64,000 nucleotides of DNA. It comes from Acanthaster planci. Lineage: Eukaryota > Echinodermata > Asteroidea > Valvatida > Acanthasteridae. This document shows positions 57,301 to 64,000 of this stretch, one piece after another (within the stretch, counting starts at the first letter, position 1; each line of letters starts with the position of its first letter). Under the pieces are notes generated by a model. It was given only the letters and a program-made list of their open reading frames with translations. It did no database searches and was not told the origin of the DNA. The stretch lies in contig NW_019091654.1 of assembly GCF_001949145.1 (NCBI RefSeq), positions 124,662 to 188,661 on the forward strand. Reading direction: 5' to 3'. A program made the position numbers and the translations under genes.

Positions 57301-58029
57301 AACTGATATATTGCTTGTTGCTGTGCTTCCTCTCTTGGCTTAATACGGCAGAAAAATGTCCCTGCATTTGAGTCAGTAACATTCTCGATGACCAAGGAGA
57401 AATTCCCGTCAATGTCGTAGACGCCCTCCGGAATCTCATTTTGGGGCTCAACTCTCCCTCTAAAGAGGGAGATCAGCAAGGAAAGTGGTTCCGTGTTGGA
57501 GAAGTACCAGTAGACGTAAGCTCCATCAAGACTGCCTCGCGACAACTCCTGAGATTGGACGGTAGGGCAAGGGATGATCCCACGCTGGCCACGCTCCAGG
57601 AAGACTGTCCTGCCCTCAACGGTCACATTCATCCACATGCCACCAACTAAAAACAATTGAACACGTGACCCGAGAGCAGAATTCATTAGGAATTATTCAC
57701 AATTCACATGGTGGTCAGTGTGCTTGTCGGTTGGTTATGTTAGTCTTTCTACCAGCCTGCTACCTGACCTTCCTGTACGGGCCCAACTTGCTCGCTTGCT
57801 TGCGCCCCCTTATGTTTGAGTTGAGTACATGATTAATGATCTTCCTAACAGACTTTCCGTAGATTTCTATTTCTTACAAATAATCTCCTACGCAAGGCTT
57901 CACTACTACAGAGGTGCGCCTGTCAGACTTTCATAGCCGGCATGCAGAGCAACATGCTCATGCAAATGGCCGCACTTTACACATACCCAGTACGAGAATG
58001 AAGGCTGATGCCAATCTGACTGGATTCAT
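52099..58029 (-). CDS. Ig-NLR2: immunoglobulin-transmembrane-NACHT receptor, paralogue
   Basis: Exons on minus: 57987-58029 (signal peptide), 57291-57646 (V-type Ig), unseen exon in gap 57038-57271, 56899-56959, 56171-56281 and 55927-56097 (third Ig domain), 55347-55489 (transmembrane), 54917-54980 (linker) and 52099-54395 (NACHT). Same order, phases and mostly the same exon lengths as Ig-NLR1, in about half the genomic length because the introns lack the insertions. The V exon is 356 bases, one fewer than in Ig-NLR1, which shifts the last ten or so residues. Unless the gap exon compensates or it is a sequencing error, the ectodomain is frameshifted. The NACHT part is intact. Predicted role as for Ig-NLR1. 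Confidence 0.72.
54453..54561 (+). mobile_element. Short tRNA-derived retroposon with 11-bp target duplication
   Basis: CAACTAAAATT occurs at 54453-54463 and 54551-54561. The 87-bp insert has an A-box (TTGGTAGAGCA) and a B-box (GGTTCAAATCC at 54506-54516) but no full acceptor stem, so it is not a functional tRNA. It lies in the intron between the linker and NACHT exons of Ig-NLR2 and is not seen in Ig-NLR1. Confidence 0.7.
54917..54980 (-). CDS. Basic linker exon of Ig-NLR2
   Basis: About 21 residues beginning VQKRRNSGRPGRD. Same splice phases as 32859-32919 and one codon longer. Basic, predicted cytosolic. Confidence 0.7.
55347..55489 (-). CDS. Transmembrane exon of Ig-NLR2
   Basis: Stalk GTTTSWDQEVVASTTEVPYE, then VGIALGSSFGGLTGLVIVVW and a Leu-rich end. 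Hydrophobic throughout, but with Gly/Ser in the middle, unlike the Val/Leu helix of Ig-NLR1. Phase 1 in, phase 0 out, as in the paralogue. Confidence 0.8.
55927..56281 (-). CDS. Third Ig domain of Ig-NLR2, two exons
   Basis: Exons 56171-56281 and 55927-56097 are nearly identical in sequence to 39231-39341 and 38987-39157, including HEHTCAS, the WFQIN strand and ARYQCEAYG. The same weak GTTTTA donor is kept. Confidence 0.75.
56651..56701. mobile_element. piggyBac-like mini-MITE, copy 3, with a sequenced empty site
   Basis: A 51-bp fold-back flanked by TTAA at 56647-56650 and 56702-56705. The homologous Ig-NLR1 intron reads CTCAACCTTAAGCATTTTGG (TTAA at 39703-39706) without the insert, so filled and empty sites are both in this window. 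Confidence 0.92.
57038..57271. other. Assembly gap (234 N) inside Ig-NLR2
   Basis: N run at the homologous position to 40039-40501, flanked by nearly identical sequence. It hides the exon(s) for the second Ig domain. Confidence 0.98.
57291..57646 (-). CDS. V-type Ig exon of Ig-NLR2
   Basis: Same V-set landmarks as Ig-NLR1 (GIIPC, YVYWYF, DSNAGTFFC). Loop substitutions include SNTEPLS versus SSMQPQS and EPQNEIPEG versus GPQNGIPEG. One T is missing near 57318 relative to Ig-NLR1 (TTGTTGCT versus TTGTTTGCT on plus), changing the G-strand. The deletion is about 50 bases from an assembly gap, so an error is possible. Confidence 0.85.
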
Positions 58030-61000
58030 CTTGCTCTCTCCATACAATCTGCAATGAAACCAACAAATCTGTTTCACCCATCCACCAACTAAACAGCCCC
58101 TCCACCGTTGTGAGTACATGCAAATGCAACAAATTTTCATCAGGTCCACCCTTCAACAAACCTGTCCCATGAAGACAAATTCCTTTGATGGCTCGTGCAC
58201 AAGAAAAGTTCTCACACGCAATTAAACTGCGTATGTTTTCAAAATTCATGCACAACTGAGCCTCACAAAATATTCATCCAGAGACTTGGGAAAAAGGGGT
58301 GAACACTGATTCTTAAACCTTTTACCATACGATGACAAAGGGAAGTAGTTCTGCATAGACTGCGCATGCATGTGCACTTTGAACTAAGTCCAAATGTATA
58401 TAATGTCGTTACCTATGGGAAAACCCATTCTATGGTTGGTTAATACCTAATAACAAGCACACAATAATTCTCTGTATCATTATCAACAACTGGAATTTCC
58501 CAATCCTGCTTTCTGTTGACATAAATTTCTTCTATCATCAAAAACGTGTAGTGGGTCTTTTTTTCCATTTAGGTTAAATATTCTCAGTGAGAATCTACAC
58601 AAACATTTTCTCATAAGTTATTCCCTGGTTTACTTTGTGAAATGTGTAAACCCTTATCTCGGATTTTCTATGAATCCTTAGGATCTGTCCTCACTTTTGT
58701 ACCACAAGTGCTACACCCAGTGCCTTGTCAACAACTGATCCAGAGACTAGGAAATGACTGTGGAAACAAATTTGTGCCCAAAAGTTTGAATAACTTAATT
58801 GTTCAAAACTGATACAGTTCAACACAATCATTTCTGACATGAAATTCAAAATGCCATTTGCCATTTCCTTGAAATGTTGTTTTGTGCAAGGTTGAAGAAG
58901 ACACGTCCCTCAGCAGTTAAAATCAGTTTCAAACTTGAAATAAAATTCAGTAAGACTCAGGTGTCTTAACACAAACTAAAGTGCCACCACAATTTCCATG
59001 AAAATTTGCATTTTGTCTTCATGGAAACTGTCTGATCAGTATACATCATTATAATGAACAATTCTAAATCACACCATATCCTAGAAACAGAACATTTTAT
59101 TTGTAGATAAAGAACAGAAAATGTTTCCACTTTGAAACTACAACAGACATTCAAACATCTGTTTTACACGTTAAACTCTCATATCCTGTTAAACAGAACA
59201 GGAAAAGGAGTGGTTTCCTTGTCAAACAGATTTGCTCAGGGTAAACTTAAAATTTGTGAGCGCAACAATTTTTCCCCCCCACCAAATTTATTGTTAAAAG
59301 CTCCTAGTCTGAGAAATCACAAAGTTCAAGATGAAATTACGTTCGTAAGAGCCACAAAGAGTGCCTTCCTTGTTTTCACAAACAGAACACCCGTAAGTAT
59401 TTGTATCTTTTTGAAAGTGAAACAAAATCTGCTCTTTAAACATTCACCAATATCGATGCCATTTGAACTAAGTAAATGTACCCTAAGAAAAACAGAAGCT
59501 GTTGAAAGTGGTTTTTATGTGAACGTAGACCTGCCTGTCTTACAAACCCGTCTAAGAAATAAAGAGCAGTTCTAAATCAGTGATGACTTTAGAAATGTAC
59601 AAAGGTATTTCACGCCACTGTTCCATCACAAAGGTTTAAACATTTTCTGCAGCCTCCCTTGCATGCGTTTCTTTAAAATGTTTGTTGTCTTTGTTTTTTA
59701 TTCCTTTTTTTATCACCTCTGAAAGTCCAGTGTGCATCATAACACACTGTAAGATTGTGTGCTCAGTACAAACGGACTTCATGCCCAGGCTGTATATGGC
59801 TTCCAACAATCTGCAAACTACAAAAAGCCTGCAAACTCGGGGGGGGGATCTCATTTCAAAAGTGTTTATGAAACAGACAATGTCTACTTTTAAAACCCCT
59901 AATTTTTACCTCGCTTCAAGGTCAAAACACAACAACTAGCCAAATGAAGCTTTGACTTTCTGTACCAAGCAATACCTGTATCCAACGAGCCACTTGCATG
60001 GGTGACAGCTGTCTCGTGTAGACCACATATTTTGTTTTCCAATTTTCGCCATTAGTTTGGCAAACCCCCCCCCCATTAGTTGAAAGCATCAGCAGTGGTG
60101 TAACCACACTTTTATCTTTTTGAATAATGGATCTGCCAATGTTTAGCCTATTGCAGCCAAATAGGAGGAAAATCCTAAAAAAGTGACTAATTTTTATTTT
60201 TGCCTTGATATGAATATTACACAAAAATCTCTGAATTCTGTACTAGGGCCTAAATAACCTGATTTTCCTCCCTTTTTGAAACGATCTTCCACAACTGTAA
60301 ATTAGAAAAGAACAGACGAGTGACTGATGGTGGAATTATTCACAAATCATTATCATGTAATATCCTGATTGCACAAAGACTGAGCGATTGCACAGACAGA
60401 CCAATTCCGCCCAAACTGCTACCCCTAAAGCTGTCTGTGCCCCCTGAAACTATCCCAAGAACTACCCCCATTCATTCATTCCAAGGATGATTCATCTCAG
60501 TTCTAGCTTACTCTTTGTTTGCCATCGCATTGCAATTTCATTAAGGCCTAACTTGAAAAATTGGTTACTGTAAACTTCCGTGGTTGGCCTCAACTGAAGA
60601 ATATGGCACTGTCATACCTGTGCCTGTTCAGTTGCTGAGTAGGCAAAGTATCAGGAAATTAGGCCGCTATTTTGACATGACCCCTATGCTACGTGAGCTA
60701 CACTGGCTCCCGGTCATAGTACGAGTGGAATTTAAGATACTCTGTATTATTTTTAAACTCATCCGCCATTGTGACTCGGCGCCACAGTACCTTATTGAAC
60801 TGTTGTTAGTGCAAGATCCTAACACTGGTAACATCCGTACGAGAGGTTGTCATGCCGTTAAGCTCAATCAACCTAAAATACGCCCAATGCCAAATAAAGC
60901 ATATGGCAATTGTGCATTTTCCGTCTATGCCCCCATGCTATGGAATCGGCTTCCTGCCTATCTTAGGAACATTGATCAGTGAAGTGTCGATTTTTAAAGT

Positions 61001-61424
61001 ACAGTTCAAAACGTTTCTTTTTAAAATGGTTTTTAATTAATCCCATGTTTTAAAGCATTTTATAATTAATGTGTTTTTCTTGTAGAGCGTTTTGAGATAT
61101 TTTATGGAAAATGCTATATTAAGAATAAATTATTATTAGTATTATTATTATTAGGTGCAGCAGCAAGTTAAACCACATAATTATCTGGACCATGAATCGG
61201 TAGAATATCCACAGCCAAATAAGCAAAATATGTTTGTCACTGTTCAGCGCAATCTTGCATCTAGCACAGAGTTTAAGTACTCCATCTAGCCTTGATTCGC
61301 CTTTGAATGAAATCCATTCATCAACTCAGTCTGAGAAGGGAGTACAATAAATTGGGGCAAAACTCAAAGGCAAGATAGCGCTGAACATGATTCACATTGC
61401 GCTGGGAAAAATGGTTAAGTTACC
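58030..61424. other. Ig-NLR2 5' intron (inferred)
   Basis: Homologous to Ig-NLR1 up to about 58.78 kb, then different. Contains a truncated LINE (60584-61157) and otherwise AT-rich sequence. The long open stretch 59132-59575 shows no family signature. Confidence 0.45.
60584..61157 (+). mobile_element. 5'-truncated CR1/L2-type LINE, 3' end
   Basis: Encodes the C-terminal tail typical of non-LTR reverse transcriptases (LRELHWLPVIVRVEFKIL, then YGNCAFSVYAPMLWNRLP). A stop at about 60980 and a frame change before VQFKTFLFKMVFN show decay. The 3' UTR GAGCGTTTTGAGATATTTTA and GCTATATTAAGAATAAATTA leads into a TTATTA repeat tail. The polymerase core is missing. Confidence 0.85.
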
Positions 61425-61520
61425 TTCCTCGGGAAGATGACAACGTTTTTGAGAATTCACAGGTAGGCGTAGCTTTGGTGGGAACACGAGAAGAATGTGC
61501 CCGTAGCAGACTTAAGTTCA
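61425..61520 (-). promoter_or_regulatory. Putative 5'-UTR exon and promoter region of Ig-NLR2
   Basis: Counterpart of 43769-43860, ending in a GTAACT donor at 61424. Conserved patches continue to about 61.90 kb, e.g. GTGCAATGTCACCTGGGATT on plus. The upstream limit is not known. Confidence 0.35.
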
Positions 61521-61933
61521 CATGATCTTGATTCCTGGACCAAATTGAATAGGGTTTGAATTGACACTAACGCTCGGTGTTGATGTTGTGCTTCAGCGTT
61601 AAAATGAACAAAATGGCCGGCCTAACTCGGCACGCCCAGACAAAATCATAATATTAATAATAATTATACATGCTTACATCGAGAAACTAAGCAATATAGA
61701 ACATCTTGTTCCCAGGTGCTACGCTCCACCATGGACGACTTTGGCCAACCGACTACAGGATGCAGGACCCGCTCAAGGAAGACGAGGTTGTCAAATGTTA
61801 TGCGCAGCACATCGGGGTCAGCGCGCGCACGCACGGTTTCGCCGGGAAGGTAAAGGGGAAGTCCCTGATTGTGCAATGTCACCTGGGATTTCCAGCCCAG
61901 ATTTTTTTGGATTTTGACACAGCGGCATCTTGA

Positions 61934-63784
61934 ATCCTAACCTCGTCATAGAATGTGTAAAAAAGCAAGAGTGGAAAAAACCATGAACACCCCATCTGGG
62001 CAAGTTATACCAATTTTGTGATTGATTATTATTTTACTGAATTAACTCAGGATACAAAAAAATCCATCTTTTTTGTCAAAGGTAAAAAAGCTAGACATGC
62101 CCTTGTTTTGTTTTCAAATTAAGGTTTCGAGTTCGTGGTTTAATATACAAGATTAAGGGATGTTACGGTTACCATTTGGAAAGGTTTTTACTGTCGTAAC
62201 GTAGGGATTAATTTTTTTTTAGTGATGCAAATATACATGCTTCAAAGTTTAAAGCCTTCCCCTAAAGTAGCAATATTGTCTCTTACATTAAAAAAGTGAT
62301 AATCATGGACCGAATTTAATGTCTCCGTTGCACGGAGAAACTGTGCAGATATGAAAAACAATGAAGGGGGGGGTAGCCGCCTATAGGCAGAATTTTCAGT
62401 GTTTTCCTGTAGCAAAATAGAATTTTGACCTGTTTATATAAACTGACATGCAGGTATAGTAGGCTAAATGAAGATATGAGTAAAATATAATCATCGATTT
62501 CGGTTTATCTTTGTAAAAACACTGGGATTTAACCATCCCGATGTTATTCAAAATCCATTTACCGTCCCGTTTCTCTTGTTGCTTCTAAGTTCTTCAGTCC
62601 ACTCGTTGCACCATGCTGCGGTGCAACGCAACACTGATGCACTCTGTTTGACCTCGGACACGTATAGGTCAAGTTGCTGTCTACTACGGTGACATGGACC
62701 GTGTTATTGCAAGTCACCGTTTGGTGTAATATGAAGACCCACCGGCGTGCATTTTATCGGAAACTTGATCAACGAGATGTTCAACTTTTTTTAAAATCCT
62801 CGCATGACAGACACCAAACTTAAGACCTTGCTTCTTTTTGTCAATGTTGTGTTCTCAATGTTTTATTTCTGTGAAGAAACTTGGAAAAGATGAAGTATGA
62901 AAACACGTTCTAAATTGTAAGAGGAAACAATCCAGAACTGCAAAGTCTGCAAGTTTTCTAAAATGATACAAGATTGCAGTTAAGAGCTACATTGATCGGT
63001 GGTTTCAAGTTACAGTGTAAAACAGCAGTGATGTACCCATGGATAGTTGTTAAATCCAGATTGATTCGAGCTTTGTTTTGAATTGATACCTTTTCAGGCT
63101 TAATCTTTGAATGTTTGTATCCATGTTCAACAATACGGAGAGCCAAACAATCACTCGCGTCAAACGTTCCCGAAACGTAATGCCCCAAATCCTGCCGATG
63201 ATATTGGTCCTAGGTTTTCACACACAGTTTTTTGAGATTAAAGAGACAAAAGGCTGGAGTGCTTCATTGGTAAACCAGATAGAAAATGCCCAATGTACAA
63301 GGAAAGACATCAGAATTTTAAGTCAAAAGAGTTGCCCAAATAGGTTATATATTCTTTCTTTATGTACGCGTGATGCCTGAAATTGAAATTCCTGCAGACC
63401 AGCACCATTAATGAGTACCCTGATTATACTAAAAAGTCCTTTATTCCGAAAGGTTTACGATTTTGAACATTATCTTGGAGGTTAAATTGTCCATTCTAAG
63501 CAAAGACGTGATGTAATGATATAAAACGCTGTTTTAAGATTCAGACTGAAAAGACAGCCAAATATGATTAGTTCTTTTACGGTAAGAAGCCTCCAACTCA
63601 TCTACGTGCTATGGAAAAATCCTGCTAGTTAAAATGATTTTGCCAGAATTTCAAAGATTCAAGACTATTTTCTTCAACAAATAAAATTCAGAAGCTGCAA
63701 ATGCTTGCTTTATCCAGAGCCACATTCCACAGAATCTTCAGCCGAGTTGGTCACTGCTCAAATTCCATTTAGTACAAATCTCAC
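61934..63784. other. Intergenic region and probable 3' UTR of the right-hand gene
   Basis: No coding exon recognised. A small hairpin (GTTGCACC ... GGTGCAAC) is at about 62.60-62.63 kb. The part near 63784 should be the 3' UTR of the minus-strand gene ending at 63785; a minus-strand AATAAA lies at about 63.43 kb. Confidence 0.4.
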
Positions 63785-63907
63785 TCAGGTGTCGTCGCTA
63801 TCCGACATGTCGCCATCCGTCACGTCTATATCGACGTTGGCTTCTACGTCACCTTCTTGCGGGTTGGCGTAGTCCGTCATTTGCTTGAAACTCTCTTTTC
63901 GGTTTTC
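63785..63907 (-). CDS. Last coding exon of an unidentified gene (40 aa, acidic C-terminus)
   Basis: A TTTACAG acceptor precedes a 123-base phase-0 exon ending in TGA. It reads ENRKESFKQMTDYANPQEGD, then an Asp/Ser-rich tail finishing SDSDDT. The acidic tail with SD repeats resembles casein-kinase-2-type sites in nuclear proteins. The rest of the gene lies beyond the right edge. No family assigned. Confidence 0.6.
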   Translation of the reverse strand, partial: ENRKESFKQMTDYANPQEGDVEANVDIDVTDGDMSDSDDT

Positions 63908-64000
63908 CTGTAAACAATTATGAACACAAACAACAAACAAATATTAAAATTAATATTGTTTAAAGAAATCCGAGCGACATAGACATTTATCTTTGTCAGT

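Noticed and set aside
59132-59575. 147-aa open frame on plus
   Set aside because: No recognisable domain, biased composition and no supporting splice sites or paralogue. Left as unannotated intron sequence.

Overview
Intron-rich animal DNA. Conserved multi-exon orthologues (RFX1/2/3-type transcription factor, nucleoporin NDC1), metazoan splice sites, tRNA-derived SINE-like sequence, MITEs and a LINE tail rule out a microbe. Transmembrane immunoglobulin/NACHT genes and frequent ACATGTA words fit a marine invertebrate deuterostome (echinoderm, hemichordate or cephalochordate). That placement is inference; the species cannot be fixed from the window.

Layout: all recognised host genes lie on the minus strand. 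(1) 1-13.4 kb: RFX gene, 5' end near 13.3 kb, 3' end beyond the left edge. (2) 16.0-25.8 kb: NDC1, apparently complete at 14 coding exons and about 655 residues. (3) 30.15-41.3 kb: a single-pass receptor gene with signal peptide, V-type Ig, a further Ig domain hidden by an assembly gap, a third Ig domain, a transmembrane helix, a short basic linker and one large NACHT exon with an LRR-like tail (Ig-NLR1). (4) 52.1-58.0 kb: its paralogue Ig-NLR2. (5) 63.8 kb: the last coding exon of another gene running in from the right.

The Ig-NLR locus is a segmental duplication. The 3' flank occurs three times: block A at about 26.05-30.1 kb, block B at 48.7-52.1 kb, block C at 45.26-48.7 kb. Block C also carries a copy of the NDC1 promoter region and first exon, so an NLR-to-NDC1 segment was duplicated as a unit. 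The paralogues serve as filled/empty controls for insertions: a TTAA-flanked piggyBac-like MITE only in Ig-NLR2, a 185-bp element with an 8-bp target duplication only in block A, and in Ig-NLR1 introns a GTACTCG-rich hAT-like element, a SINE, and a compact island of small intronless plus-strand ORFs (34.6-36.65 kb) that looks like a decayed insertion of a DNA virus or virus-like mobile element.

How the genes could work together: RFX and NDC1 are housekeeping/regulatory neighbours of no evident shared function. The two Ig-NLRs would place a STAND-type NTPase switch directly under an Ig ectodomain at a membrane, an arrangement not found in the standard cytosolic CARD/PYD/Death-NLR scheme. It is the strongest candidate here for an undescribed system.
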